Below, one piece after another: positions 8,243-17,537 of a stretch of DNA of 64,000 nucleotides (position 1 is the first letter of the stretch; the number at the start of each line of letters is the position of its first letter). The position numbers were made by a program, and so were the translations under genes. The stretch spans positions 55,935 to 119,934 of the forward strand of contig PABH01000029.1 in NCBI GenBank assembly GCA_002702705.1, given 5' to 3'. The notes under the pieces were generated by a model, which saw only the letters and a program-made list of their open reading frames with translations, did no database searches and had not been told where the DNA came from. Origin of the DNA: Anaerolineaceae bacterium. Lineage in GTDB: Bacteria; Chloroflexota; Anaerolineae; Anaerolineales; Anaerolineaceae.

Positions 8243-10481
8243 ACCCATCTACAATCTGGACCCGACTGCAACCGAAATTAAAGTCCTCGATAGTCTTGGT
8301 ACGCAGCGAAAAGCCCTTCCCGGACAAGAGCGTGCTGGATTGCTTCCTGCCCAAAGACATGCGGCAGCGGCGTTAGCTCGTTCAATTCGCAGAAATGGCG
8401 TGGCCAACTGCCAGGCAGAAATGGGTACCGGGAAGACGACAATATCAACTGGGGTGATAGAGCTGCTGGATGCTTACCCGGCAATCGTGCTTTGTCCTCC
8501 ACACCTCGTACCCAAATGGATCCGCGAGATCGAGGAAGTGATCCCAGGAGCATATGCACGAGAAATCCGCCGCATCGGTCGGAATAGTGACGAAGTTTAT
8601 GATGTGAACGATGTCCGTGAATTCCTGGATCAATATAAGGCAGCTTATGACACTGCTCAAAAGAAAGGAGGTTCAAAGCCCAAATGGGTAGCAGTAGTAG
8701 CACACACCTCTGCCAAATTCGGGGCTGGATGGCAGCCGGCAGTTATCACCAGGAAAGCGAGAGACCCACTGACTGGAAAGATTGTGGATGCCTGTGCTTG
8801 TCCGGGATGTGGTAAGGTCGTGATGGTCGAAAAGGACGGATTTGTGGTTCCGATAACTGATGCCTCTGAATTGGCAGAAAAACGCCAATTCTGCCGCAAT
8901 CAAATCCCTGGCTGGGAGTTGGATGCAAACGGGAGGACGAAACTTGATGCCAACGGTGACTCGGTATGGGGCACGCGTCCATGTGGGACACCCATGTTTG
9001 AGTTCAACGGGGCAAGGCGACATAGCATTTCGGAGTACATCACCAAACATGCTAAGGATGCTTTCAAGCTTCTGATAGCCGATGAGGTCCATCAGTTTAA
9101 ATCCAAGTCATCAGATCGGGGAGTCGCGTTCCATCAACTGGTAACAGCGGTGAAGTGGACGCTGACGCTCACTGGGACATTCTTTGGTGGCAAAAGCACC
9201 TCGATTTTCTGGCTGCTGCATCGCTTGAACCATGGCGTCCGTCGTGATTTTGCTTTCCATGACGAGAAACGCTGGGCGCGGTTATATGGAGTGCTTGAAA
9301 CCACCCGAAGGCGAAGACGCGATGACGATGCGGACGAAGATGGGGTGTACACAGGAAATCGGCGCTATCGGAATCAAGCAAAGGAACAACCGGGCGTCAG
9401 CCCGGCTATCGTCAGCCGGTTGTTGGATACGACCATCTTTCTGAGCCTGAAGGATCTGAACCTCGCTCTGCCATCGTATAAAGAGGAAGTGGTTGCCCTG
9501 GATATGCTCGATGACCAGGGACAGCAATATCGCAGCATGGATAGCAGCCTGAAACAATTAGCTATCCAATCCAGTCGTTACCTATCTAACTGGCTTCAAT
9601 GGACACTGGCAAGGCCAAATTCTGCGTTTCGGGATGAGGTTGTGGTGGTAGATGAGGTGGATGACGGCGATGGCAAAACCGTGCGGAAAGTTCCGCTGAT
9701 GGAGTTGCCGGCAATCAATCCGAATGGCCATAAATGGCTGCCAAAAGAGAACTGGATGGCTGATTTCTGTAAGATTGAAAAGCAGCAGGGACGTAAAGTG
9801 CTGGTCTATGTTCGTCAGACTGGCACGCGGGACATTCAAGATCGGGTGATGATGCCGCTGCAAGCCAACGGACTGAGAGTCTCAATCCTGAGTGGGAATG
9901 TTGACCCCCGCAAGCGAGAGGAATGGATCGCCAAACGTGTGAATACAATCGATGTTTTGATTTGTAACCCTCGGCTTGTGGAAACAGGTCTCGACCTGGT
10001 GCAATTCTCAACCGTGGTGTTCTTTGAGATCGAATATTCACTCTATACGTTGTGGCAAAGCGTGCGACGTGTATGGCGTTTGGGACAGACACAGCCGGTT
10101 AAAGCGATTTTCTCGGTGTACTCGTCAGCGATGGAAGCAACAGCGCTGGCTTTGATGGGAAAAAAGATGAAGGCCGCGCAGCTCGTTTACGGGGATGAGG
10201 TCGGAGGTGCGATTGTTCCAGAGGAGGAAGGCGACTTTCTCACTCAACTTGCTCGTGATGTTCTAGAGGGCGCGAAGCTCTCTGACTTACAAACCTTGTT
10301 TGCTGATGATCTGCAAGTCAGCCACAATCCAATGGGCAGCCTGACGACTCCGAGTGCAGTAATTATTCCTGGTCCGAAAGTGATGACCTGGGATGATTGG
10401 GTGAGCCAGAAGACGGTGGTAGTCAGGCGGACAAGGAGAAAGGAGGTAGTACCGGAGGGGCAGATGGGATTTGGAATTTAA
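8193..10481 (+). CDS. SNF2-like superfamily 2 helicase with zinc-finger insert
   Basis: A 762-residue SF2 helicase. Walker A is AEMGTGKTT near residue 78, motif Ia is VLCPPHLVPKW, and the DEAH-type box is ADEVHQFKS near residue 298. Motif III is TLTGTFF. Motifs V and VI are ETGLDLVQFSTV and QSVRRVWRLGQTQPV, the last being typical of SNF2 proteins. An insert with CACPGCGK and later Cys residues (C-x-x...PCG) probably binds zinc. Non-ATG starts exist upstream, but the ATG at 8193 is preferred. It overlaps the methyltransferase gene, so the two are translated together and probably act together on DNA. Confidence 0.85.
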   Translation: MKVHGEKIAAHVLETYKPIYNLDPTATEIKVLDSLGTQRKALPGQERAGLLPAQRHAAAALARSIRRNGVANCQAEMGTGKTTISTGVIELLDAYPAIVLCPPHLVPKWIREIEEVIPGAYAREIRRIGRNSDEVYDVNDVREFLDQYKAAYDTAQKKGGSKPKWVAVVAHTSAKFGAGWQPAVITRKARDPLTGKIVDACACPGCGKVVMVEKDGFVVPITDASELAEKRQFCRNQIPGWELDANGRTKLDANGDSVWGTRPCGTPMFEFNGARRHSISEYITKHAKDAFKLLIADEVHQFKSKSSDRGVAFHQLVTAVKWTLTLTGTFFGGKSTSIFWLLHRLNHGVRRDFAFHDEKRWARLYGVLETTRRRRRDDDADEDGVYTGNRRYRNQAKEQPGVSPAIVSRLLDTTIFLSLKDLNLALPSYKEEVVALDMLDDQGQQYRSMDSSLKQLAIQSSRYLSNWLQWTLARPNSAFRDEVVVVDEVDDGDGKTVRKVPLMELPAINPNGHKWLPKENWMADFCKIEKQQGRKVLVYVRQTGTRDIQDRVMMPLQANGLRVSILSGNVDPRKREEWIAKRVNTIDVLICNPRLVETGLDLVQFSTVVFFEIEYSLYTLWQSVRRVWRLGQTQPVKAIFSVYSSAMEATALALMGKKMKAAQLVYGDEVGGAIVPEEEGDFLTQLARDVLEGAKLSDLQTLFADDLQVSHNPMGSLTTPSAVIIPGPKVMTWDDWVSQKTVVVRRTRRKEVVPEGQMGFGI

Positions 10482-10490
10482 ATTGTATCT

Positions 10491-10530
10491 AAACTGAGTC
10501 TTGTTGGTAAAACAAGACTCAGTTTTGTTT
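10491..10530. terminator. Strong terminator after helicase
   Basis: A perfect 15-bp stem (AAACTGAGTCTTGTT and its complement) with a GGTAA loop, followed by TGTTT. It lies 10 bases after the helicase stop and 69 bases from the end of the oppositely oriented qat operon, so it may serve both strands. Confidence 0.85.
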
Positions 10531-10598
10531 AGATGGATTGAATTAATTACAAATGTTGAGAACCAAAAAGATTGAAAACCAAAGCTGACATATAACCT

Positions 10599-11363
10599 TT
10601 ACTGTGAATAACCGTTTTCCACAGCCATCAGCGTCTGAAAATTTTCAAATATATTCTTTTGGAGCTCATCCTTTTCCACTTTTAACAACACTGCCATCTT
10701 TGATACGATTTGAGGAATGTATCCTGGACGAACTGGCTCATTATCGATTGAAATAAATGGGCCATCTGTCTCTGTTAGTATCTTTTCCCTGGGGATAATT
10801 TTGGCCAGCAACTGTCCATTTTTTGAATTCAGCATGGATGAGTTAAATGAAAAATAATAACCGTTTAGGACAGCTCTCTCGGCTTGGCTTTGAGTTCCGG
10901 TAAACCAGTGCATAATTATTTTCCCAGGGAAAGAATTCCCAACTATAGAAATCACATCTACAGTGGAACGTCGCGAATGAATGGTTAATACTTTGTTTGA
11001 TATGTCGAAGCAATGTTGAATGATTTGGGAAAATACTTCTCTTTGAACTTTCCGTTCACTTTGACCTGTAGAAGAATAGTCAAGACCAATTTCCCCTACA
11101 AACTTTGTTCTTGGCAAGATATCCCACATTAGGGCTAACTCTTTCTTTCTTTGCATTGCTAATTCGGGGTGTAGTCCTATTGCTGGAATCAAATTGTTAT
11201 ATTTGGTTGATAGGTTTTCGGTGAAATAAAAAACAGATGGAGTATTTGTCACAGCCACTAAAATAACGCCAGCTTTTTCTGCTTCCTTAATAGTATTAAC
11301 TGAGGATTTATATAGATCTAGATGACAATGGGTATCAATGAAATTTACTTTTTTGTTTTCCAT
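10599..11363 (-). CDS. qatD: QatD: TatD-family metal-dependent DNase
   Basis: A 254-residue TatD-family protein and last gene of the Qat operon. Metal and catalytic residues are visible: DTHCHLD (D10, H12, H14), GEIGLDYS with E91, TIHSRR with H129, IMHWFTG with H152 and TETDGPF with D200. The amidohydrolase-like barrel is therefore intact. In Qat systems this component is a nuclease needed for phage defence. The gene starts 3 bases after qatC ends. The complete neighbourhood (KAP ATPase, QatB, QueC-like) makes the assignment secure beyond a housekeeping TatD. Confidence 0.9.
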   Translation of the reverse strand: MENKKVNFIDTHCHLDLYKSSVNTIKEAEKAGVILVAVTNTPSVFYFTENLSTKYNNLIPAIGLHPELAMQRKKELALMWDILPRTKFVGEIGLDYSSTGQSERKVQREVFSQIIQHCFDISNKVLTIHSRRSTVDVISIVGNSFPGKIIMHWFTGTQSQAERAVLNGYYFSFNSSMLNSKNGQLLAKIIPREKILTETDGPFISIDNEPVRPGYIPQIVSKMAVLLKVEKDELQKNIFENFQTLMAVENGYSQ

Positions 11364-11366
11364 AGA

Positions 11367-12698
11367 TCAACCAAGTAACATTTGAACTTCAGCCATACCC
11401 CGTTTATAGACATCGACATACTGAGAAATCTCTTCAGGCGTTCCTTGAAGAGGTCCTGCTGTACGTACATGAGAATATAGGGATGATGTCATATTATCAA
11501 GTCGCTTGAGAGCAATTTTCATTGCGTATAAATCTTTTCCTTCAACCCTATTCGCAGGAAGATTATTGCTAATTACATCAACCACATAATTAACATCTTC
11601 TATACCTGCCGCGGTGGTCGCGGCTCTTCTGATAATGCATGGTAAACAATATCCACAATGATCGTCAAACGCCCCACCTTTAAACCGAACATAAGTACCA
11701 TGCGAACAAGAGTGAGTCAATTTCACTCCCTCCTGTAAAACACCTGGATTCTTTGTGCCAGTTAACATTTCTCCTTTTGTGAGGAATCTAAATGGAGTTG
11801 CTATTGACATAGTAATGCCAAGGGATTCAAGAATTTCTTGAAACATTGATAAAAAGTGGGGATGGGTTGTGCGAGTACTTAGGCCACCACCCCTATTGGC
11901 CGCAAGGGGTACGTTTAATGACAGCAAGCCGTTTTCAAATATGTTAAGAGGTAAATTTGTGTGACTTGCACTTGAAACAGCAGCGCCGATTGAAAGAAAA
12001 AGAAAAGATCGGCTTCGCTGGCTTGGTTCAACATCTTCTATAATTCCTTCTGAAGGTTGAACAAAAAACTGGAGTGAGCAAAAACGATCAGGATATTTTT
12101 GCCTTAATAGTGAATACACTCGATCTTGAACTGTTTTCGTTGCACCTCCACGACTATAATGACTGATGAATATCACTTCACCAAGAGTATTTTCCAAGAG
12201 GTCTATCGCACCAGCAAAAGAATCCAGCCCACCTGACATCAAAGCAAAAGCACTTGGTGAATGTGAAAAACTGGGGATTCTTTCTTGAATTTCCTTCATC
12301 CCCCCAAAAAGTTTCTCAGTCGATATCCGAAAGTGAATTTCCCAATGGTCACCGGTGAGGAAATCTAAAGACTGTTCAAGTTTTTCCTTTATTCCGTTCC
12401 ACAAATCAATATTACTGACGGGTTGGTAAATATGAAAATATCGAGACCATTTATTAAAAGCTTGGTTACGGATAGCAGATTTATCGGCTGAATAAACCGT
12501 CATTGCAAGTTTTAATAAATCTGAAGCAACTTCAGTTGGAAAGGAGCCATAGGAATCGAATAAGCTGGAAAGGTTACTTTTGATTCCAATGGTTTTATCT
12601 ACTCCACTTAAGTCAATGTAGATTGGGATTCCTTTTTGGGAATTTTCAATAGTAAAGCTGTCGTCCGATTTTTCGCGCGCGATTATGTGCCAGATCAT
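11367..12698 (-). CDS. qatC: QatC: QueC-like (7-cyano-7-deazaguanine synthase-like) protein
   Basis: A 443-residue QueC-like protein, about twice the length of housekeeping QueC (about 230 residues) because of an N-terminal extension of some 150 residues. The PP-loop ATP pyrophosphatase motif SGGLDS lies at 155-160. A zinc site is formed by C331 and CGYCLPC (C348, C351, C354), as in QueC. QueC makes the preQ0 base from carboxy-deazaguanine; the Qat homologue is required for defence but its substrate is not established. The qatB and qatC genes overlap by 4 bases, showing tight coupling. Confidence 0.93.
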   Translation of the reverse strand: MIWHIIAREKSDDSFTIENSQKGIPIYIDLSGVDKTIGIKSNLSSLFDSYGSFPTEVASDLLKLAMTVYSADKSAIRNQAFNKWSRYFHIYQPVSNIDLWNGIKEKLEQSLDFLTGDHWEIHFRISTEKLFGGMKEIQERIPSFSHSPSAFALMSGGLDSFAGAIDLLENTLGEVIFISHYSRGGATKTVQDRVYSLLRQKYPDRFCSLQFFVQPSEGIIEDVEPSQRSRSFLFLSIGAAVSSASHTNLPLNIFENGLLSLNVPLAANRGGGLSTRTTHPHFLSMFQEILESLGITMSIATPFRFLTKGEMLTGTKNPGVLQEGVKLTHSCSHGTYVRFKGGAFDDHCGYCLPCIIRRAATTAAGIEDVNYVVDVISNNLPANRVEGKDLYAMKIALKRLDNMTSSLYSHVRTAGPLQGTPEEISQYVDVYKRGMAEVQMLLG

Positions 12699-13564
12699 TT
12701 TTTGTCCTCCAATAATGCGTATGCCTGGGAATATATTTCATCACAAAACCGCTGCCCTTCAACCCCTGACCAATTTAAGGTAAGAACATCAACCTGTTTT
12801 TCTAGTAAATCGACTTTTACTGTAGCTTCAATATAAGGATGTACTTCTCGTTCAAGTCTAATTACCTCATCTTCAGCTATATTGCCTTCCTCAAAACAGT
12901 ATTGTAAATCTTGTAAGAATTTTTCGAAAATATAACTTGTCACCGAAAAAATTATCAACTCTTTAGCAGTATTACTATCAATCGCTTCAAGCTTTGATAA
13001 ATTTCCTTCCCCTAATTCAAAGCGATTGTACATTTCTTCTAAAGTAGCATTTATTGCACGCCGAGCAGCACTATCATCTGGAGTTGCTCCATCAGGGGCA
13101 ATCGCATCAAGGATTGCTCCTAATGCTAATTCAACAGGCATACCAAGAATTGTTGACGCTAAACCTAGACCTTCAGTCGCCACTCGAACACCGCTTGTGG
13201 CAACACTTGAAAGGAAACCTCCAAGTTTCGCCGTTGATTTTCTTCCAGCTCGGGCAGATTTTGACGCCTGTCGTGAACCTCCTTTAGATTGGGTATAAGA
13301 GCTTAGGGCTTTACCCAATGATCCTCCACCTCCTCCGCTTGCATATGTATTAAAGTGTCTGCTGGTTGTTGCCCAGTTACTGGACTGCAATGGTGTTTCA
13401 GGACGCTCAGGTGATGGGTCAGTAGGGGTTTCACCAGGGTTATCTTGACCTGGCTGTTCCGTATCTGGATTTGGATTAGGTAAAGGACTTGTTTCACCAT
13501 CTGCCCATGGTGGTAACAATGGAGATCGATTACCAGGCCCACCGTATGACTTTGATGTTCCCAT
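12695..13564 (-). CDS. qatB: QatB: Qat anti-phage system protein
   Basis: A 289-residue protein matching the QatB pattern: it begins MGTSKSYGGPGNRSPLLPPWA, the family's hallmark start, followed by a long Pro/Asp/Gly-rich disordered part to about residue 80 and then an Ala/Gly-rich helical segment (ILGMPVELALGAILDAIAPDG). Its biochemical function is unknown. It sits between the KAP ATPase and the QueC-like gene in the canonical qatABCD order, 35 bases downstream of qatA, with a 4-base overlap into qatC. Confidence 0.9.
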   Translation of the reverse strand: MGTSKSYGGPGNRSPLLPPWADGETSPLPNPNPDTEQPGQDNPGETPTDPSPERPETPLQSSNWATTSRHFNTYASGGGGGSLGKALSSYTQSKGGSRQASKSARAGRKSTAKLGGFLSSVATSGVRVATEGLGLASTILGMPVELALGAILDAIAPDGATPDDSAARRAINATLEEMYNRFELGEGNLSKLEAIDSNTAKELIIFSVTSYIFEKFLQDLQYCFEEGNIAEDEVIRLEREVHPYIEATVKVDLLEKQVDVLTLNWSGVEGQRFCDEIYSQAYALLEDKK

Positions 13565-13599
13565 TTATTTCTCCCTCTAAATCAGACATCTATATGCGA

Positions 13600-15588
13600 T
13601 CATTTTTTATCGCTCTTTCGCTTAATTGCATCTGCTGCTGCTTTTGCTAAAATGGAATTTAATTTATTTCCTGACCATACCTGTAGTAAAGTGTCTGCTG
13701 CTTTTTCCTCTTCTCGTCCCGTTGTTAAAGCGCCAAGACGAACCACCGCTACGATCGGGATCATTGTTTCAGGGATCGTTTTCAAGAAAATAATTATTTG
13801 GGAAATTGCTTCTTTTCTCTTTTCAACAAAATCAAACATGAGCTTGAGGATAGATTCTTTTATTCTTACGTCATCGTTATTCCGGAATCGATCTGCAAGC
13901 GAACTGAATAGTGAATTAACGTCGACTTGATTCAATGCTACTGAACGATCAATGGCTGCTCTGCGGACCACTTCGCTTTCCCCTAAAAATTCAGTAAGAA
14001 TCTTCTGCGCTTCCGGGCTCATTCTTCGGACAGTGCTAACATTAATAACAACATTATCTCTCGAGAAATAAAAATATGGTCTAAGGTCAACTCCTGATAG
14101 AGCCGGTTCAAGACTCAACCAATTTTTTATCCATTTATCTGCTCCCCAAGCTTGAAGTAGTGTGGTTTCGTCTTCATCTAATGAAGTTGTCTCCAGAGAT
14201 TTTTTAGGTTTTTGAGTATTTTCCTTCGATTTTAGTTTCGGGGGCTCGCCACTACTAAGCTCTGCTTCCCCCAAATCGGATACGTCACTCTTAAAGCCAG
14301 TTAATTCACGCTCTTGTTCGAGAATATTTATTATTCGCGGTTTCCCTTCTTGTGACACCTGTAATTCTGCTAACTTTCGAAAAGCTTCAGTTTGAAAATA
14401 TTCTAGAAGCATTAGCTTTGCAAGTGTACGAAGGTTTAGGGTTATCTTTCTGGCACTTGCCATCTCAATTCTCATTCTGAGCATGTTAAGGAATCTTTTC
14501 GTTTGTCTCGGGTTTCCAGAAAGGCCGGCTGCCAGAATAGGTGCGAGAGATTCAGCAAGCGAAAATCCATCAATAATGTCTGCTGGTACCTCAGTTATTA
14601 CCTGGCTAATACATTCATAATCCAAACACTGATTTTGAAAACTGCTTAATGCTCGTTCCAAAGCAATTGAGCGTAATTGTTCAAACTGCTCTTTTTTTAC
14701 ACCAGATGAGTCAACAAAAAGCAATTTTATATAGTTTTCAGTTTCACTCTTTCCTAACGGGGGTACTTTGATTGGGTATTGGATGAGCTTTTCGAGATAA
14801 TCCCGACCAATTCCTGATCTTTCTTGGAAGCCGGGGAACTTAGTGCTGACTGCGTACCTAATAAGATCTTCATCTGCAGCAATTACAAAGACAGAATCAG
14901 GTACAAATAAGAACAGGCGTATCGCTTCAAAAATATCAATTACTGTTCCAGGATTACATCGGTCCAAGTCATCAATAAACACAACTAGTGTTTTTATGTT
15001 TGATTCTTTGAGTAAGTCATTAAAATCATCATGGAAATCACGGATTACCATGCGAACGTTGGCTCGTTCTGAACCATCTTCCTTTATAAGTTTCTCAACA
15101 TCCTCTGCTTTAATATCTTTTACCTGATTCGCGATCGCTTTGGCAGCTTCAGTAATGTCTGAAATAGCAGCGATCCCAACACCCAACTCTCCTGCAACAG
15201 CATTTGCAGCAAAATACTTCCCTACCCCCAGGCCTATCCGCATCCAATCCACCTTATGAATTAGCTTTGCAAGGAGTTCTTTCGCACGGGTGCCAAGAGT
15301 CCTCTTGCTTGCTATCTCATCAAGGATTGTTCCCATGAGGGCTGATTTCGCGTCATCGTAGCTCTCGAATAACCAACCATTAAAATGTATGGCCATGGTA
15401 TTCTTGTCACTGCCATTTTCAATAGATGAACGTACCATGTGCATGAGACTAGACTTGCCACTCCCCCAATCTCCATACACACCAATAGTTGCAGGATGAA
15501 GGGCTTTATTCTTGATAATGGAATTTACGGCTGCTACTAAATGTGTAAAATCCAGAAGATCTATATCAGTCTCATTATCTGACCACAT
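13600..15588 (-). CDS. qatA: QatA: KAP-family P-loop NTPase
   Basis: A 662-residue KAP NTPase. Walker A is GVYGDWGSGKSS (36-47) and Walker B is LVVFIDDLDRC (201-211), followed by the KAP-typical FVPDSVFVIAADEDL and GNPRQTKRFLN sensor segment near residue 350. A weakly hydrophobic Gly/Ala stretch around 115-145 lies in the position where KAP ATPases often carry membrane helices, but here it is too polar to be convincing. The C-terminal third looks helical and repeat-like. GGAGGAAAACC precedes the ATG. In Qat systems this ATPase is essential and probably the sensor or motor. Confidence 0.92.
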   Translation of the reverse strand: MWSDNETDIDLLDFTHLVAAVNSIIKNKALHPATIGVYGDWGSGKSSLMHMVRSSIENGSDKNTMAIHFNGWLFESYDDAKSALMGTILDEIASKRTLGTRAKELLAKLIHKVDWMRIGLGVGKYFAANAVAGELGVGIAAISDITEAAKAIANQVKDIKAEDVEKLIKEDGSERANVRMVIRDFHDDFNDLLKESNIKTLVVFIDDLDRCNPGTVIDIFEAIRLFLFVPDSVFVIAADEDLIRYAVSTKFPGFQERSGIGRDYLEKLIQYPIKVPPLGKSETENYIKLLFVDSSGVKKEQFEQLRSIALERALSSFQNQCLDYECISQVITEVPADIIDGFSLAESLAPILAAGLSGNPRQTKRFLNMLRMRIEMASARKITLNLRTLAKLMLLEYFQTEAFRKLAELQVSQEGKPRIINILEQERELTGFKSDVSDLGEAELSSGEPPKLKSKENTQKPKKSLETTSLDEDETTLLQAWGADKWIKNWLSLEPALSGVDLRPYFYFSRDNVVINVSTVRRMSPEAQKILTEFLGESEVVRRAAIDRSVALNQVDVNSLFSSLADRFRNNDDVRIKESILKLMFDFVEKRKEAISQIIIFLKTIPETMIPIVAVVRLGALTTGREEEKAADTLLQVWSGNKLNSILAKAAADAIKRKSDKK

Positions 15589-15704
15589 GGTTTTCCTCCA
15601 TAACTTATTGGATCATTTCAAACGCAAGGTCCGTAACAAACGATTTACCAGAAATAATTCCTCTAACAGGCTCTGCCAAAAAATGCTGACCAGGAAAACA
15701 TCAT

Positions 15705-16475
15705 CTAATTCACCAGTTTAGTATTAAAAGGTCTAAAAGTTTTTTCCATTCTAATCATCGCTGTAATAAGTTGTTCTTGTAATTCATCCCAATGGTCTTG
15801 ATCTATCAGGCCATAACCTGAAATCACAAAACGAATACGGCTTGCTCGCTTGTCCGGCAGTAATTGCCAATCTAATGAACCGCCGAAGAGTTCTTCCATT
15901 TCTACTTTATGCTGCATGAAAGCGTTAAAAACCATCTTGTTCCATTCTGCTTCCCCTCGATCAATATAGAACTCGACCTGGGCGTCATCCATGCGCACAA
16001 CGTAATGTGAATAAGCAGCGAAAACTGCTCCAACTTCTTTGGGTAGTTTTTCGGAAACCGTCCTCTCAGAAAAATGAATGGCAAGATCTGGGAAGTATCG
16101 ATTGCTAACTTGCTCTACCGAATAATGATCCTGGGATGAAAGCACCGTGTTAATGACGCGATACCAAACGACCCATTCTGGATTACTGGATACGACGAAG
16201 TGAAGAATCCAAAGGGTTTCGATTTTTTCAAAGTACGGATCGGATTGTATGACAGCTCTCCCGAAAGGAGTAAGAGTAGTTACTCGTGGGCGTACTAGCC
16301 CAAAACCGGTCATCATGCTGGTCAAGTTCTCAACTTGATTTTCGGGAATGCCTAAAGCTGAGACAATCTCCTGCCGAGAGATTTTTTTCTTGTCACCTTG
16401 AGTGAGAAGAAATTGAAGAATTCGTGATATATGGTCAAAGCGAGGACGGTAACCATTTGTAAATTGAAGTTTCAT
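15705..16475 (-). CDS. DUF4007-like winged-helix protein
   Basis: A 256-residue protein that resembles DUF4007: an N-terminal winged helix (SRQEIVSALGIPENQVENLTSM, about residues 34-55), a TPFGRAVIQSDPYFE strand-helix and the ETLWILHFVVSSNPEWVVWY block characteristic of the family. DUF4007 genes are often found beside DNA modification and defence genes such as phosphorothioation clusters. Here it lies immediately upstream of qatA (116-base gap) and overlaps the gene before it by 4 bases. It may regulate the operon or target the system to DNA. The gap before qatA holds no terminator-like hairpin that I can see. Confidence 0.6.
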   Translation of the reverse strand: MKLQFTNGYRPRFDHISRILQFLLTQGDKKKISRQEIVSALGIPENQVENLTSMMTGFGLVRPRVTTLTPFGRAVIQSDPYFEKIETLWILHFVVSSNPEWVVWYRVINTVLSSQDHYSVEQVSNRYFPDLAIHFSERTVSEKLPKEVGAVFAAYSHYVVRMDDAQVEFYIDRGEAEWNKMVFNAFMQHKVEMEELFGGSLDWQLLPDKRASRIRFVISGYGLIDQDHWDELQEQLITAMIRMEKTFRPFNTKLVN

Positions 16476-17281
16476 AAATTTCCCTTTAAGAGGATTACTT
16501 CAGCTATTGCATTTCCTAAAATCAATCCATCTGCGGATATAGAATCATCATTTTCCGAAATTCGAAACCTGGGTTTGGCTTCAAGATGTAAAGCAGCAAT
16601 TTCCCTTTTTTCTGCCTGTATTAAGGATGTGGTCTCTAATGCTGGAAGTACCAGAGTAGTATCAATTTCCTTATCTTTAGAGATACTTTTAGCTTTATTT
16701 GAACCTGCTTCAATTTGAGCAGATAAGGAATATTGAAAATTCAACTTTGTAGCCAATTGACGACCGAAATCTAATGCGTTGCCTAGCGAATTGGTCCCCG
16801 CTGAAATTTCGATATCTTGCTTTCGTTGCTCGCCCGCACCGTGACATTCCAAGAGAAAATGTATTTTCTCCGAAAACACTTCCTTGCAATAAGGACTGTT
16901 CGCATCTTTATTAGGGTCATGATCCGTGGAATGAGCAGCGATGACTAATTTACATGGTATTTTTTGATCACACAACTCGGAGAAAACAGCTAATGCAAAG
17001 GAAGCCGCGTTTTCATCAGAGTCGCGCCCTTTCTTTCCCCTTGGATTGGTCCAATTTTCAGCAATTGTTGTTACTCCAACAGCAGCTTGATGCGGAACGC
17101 CAATAACAACATGAAAAGGCGGTTCTCCATTTTTAAGAATTACCAAAGCATCCTTAGATTCTAGCAAACCTAAAAGCTCAGGCGAATAAACCTTTGAAGA
17201 ACTTTTTTTCCAAATTTGACCTTTATAAATATTGATATCCATATTCATGTCGTTGCTTTTTGGGCATCCTTCATTTTTCAT
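16472..17281 (-). CDS. Possible N-formylglutamate-amidohydrolase-fold protein
   Basis: About 269 residues. Motifs recall the zinc-dependent N-formylglutamate amidohydrolase fold: IGVPHQA near the start, a DSDENAASFALAVF helix, a HSTDHDPNKD segment in the place of the family's arginine/DxNR region and LLECHGAG in place of the DxHG metal motif. The match is by pattern and not strong. The start is uncertain: ATG at 17281 overlaps the end of the HTH gene, while ATGs at 17248 and 17242 are alternatives. It overlaps the DUF4007-like gene by 4 bases. A hydrolase in front of a Qat operon would be an unusual addition. Confidence 0.5.
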   Translation of the reverse strand: MKNEGCPKSNDMNMDINIYKGQIWKKSSSKVYSPELLGLLESKDALVILKNGEPPFHVVIGVPHQAAVGVTTIAENWTNPRGKKGRDSDENAASFALAVFSELCDQKIPCKLVIAAHSTDHDPNKDANSPYCKEVFSEKIHFLLECHGAGEQRKQDIEISAGTNSLGNALDFGRQLATKLNFQYSLSAQIEAGSNKAKSISKDKEIDTTLVLPALETTSLIQAEKREIAALHLEAKPRFRISENDDSISADGLILGNAIAEVILLKGNL

Positions 17282-17495
17282 CAGCCGGCTCATTCTTAAC
17301 TTCCTGTTCTTTGATCCATTTTTGGATAGTATCTTTACGAAACCGCCAATGCTTTCCAACTTTAAAACCAGGTAATCGTTTATCTTGGGCTAATTTGTAA
17401 ACCGTAGATAGTGGGAGTCGTAAATATTCAGCTACTTCCTCTGCCGTAAGGAATTCGAAGTCCATATGACCCTCCCAAGTATTATGTTTAATCAA
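17271..17495 (-). CDS. Excisionase-type helix-turn-helix DNA-binding protein
   Basis: A 74-residue protein built around a single MerR/excisionase-type HTH (FLTAEEVAEYLRLPLSTVYK, then GKHWRFRKDTIQKWIKEQE). Such proteins act as excisionases or as small promoter-bound regulators. It is the first gene of the seven-gene qat operon and lies just behind a good promoter, so autoregulation of the operon is plausible. GGGAGGGTCAT precedes the ATG. Its last codons overlap the next gene. Confidence 0.85.
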   Translation of the reverse strand: MIKHNTWEGHMDFEFLTAEEVAEYLRLPLSTVYKLAQDKRLPGFKVGKHWRFRKDTIQKWIKEQEVKNEPADEK

Positions 17496-17509
17496 AGTTA
17501 CTTGAGTTT

Positions 17510-17537
17510 ATTATAGCATCACTGGAAAAAAGTCAAA
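17510..17537 (-). promoter_or_regulatory. Sigma70-type promoter for the qat operon
   Basis: Read on the minus strand, TTTGAC and TATAAT are separated by 16 bases, ending about 15 bases before the HTH start codon. The -10 box is a perfect consensus. It overlaps the T run of the terminator from the upstream gene. Confidence 0.65.

Noticed and set aside
10599..13564. Queuosine/preQ0 biosynthesis operon
   Set aside because: The QueC-like protein is twice normal length and lies with QatA, QatB and TatD genes; no QueD, QueE or FolE is present, so Qat defence is the better reading.
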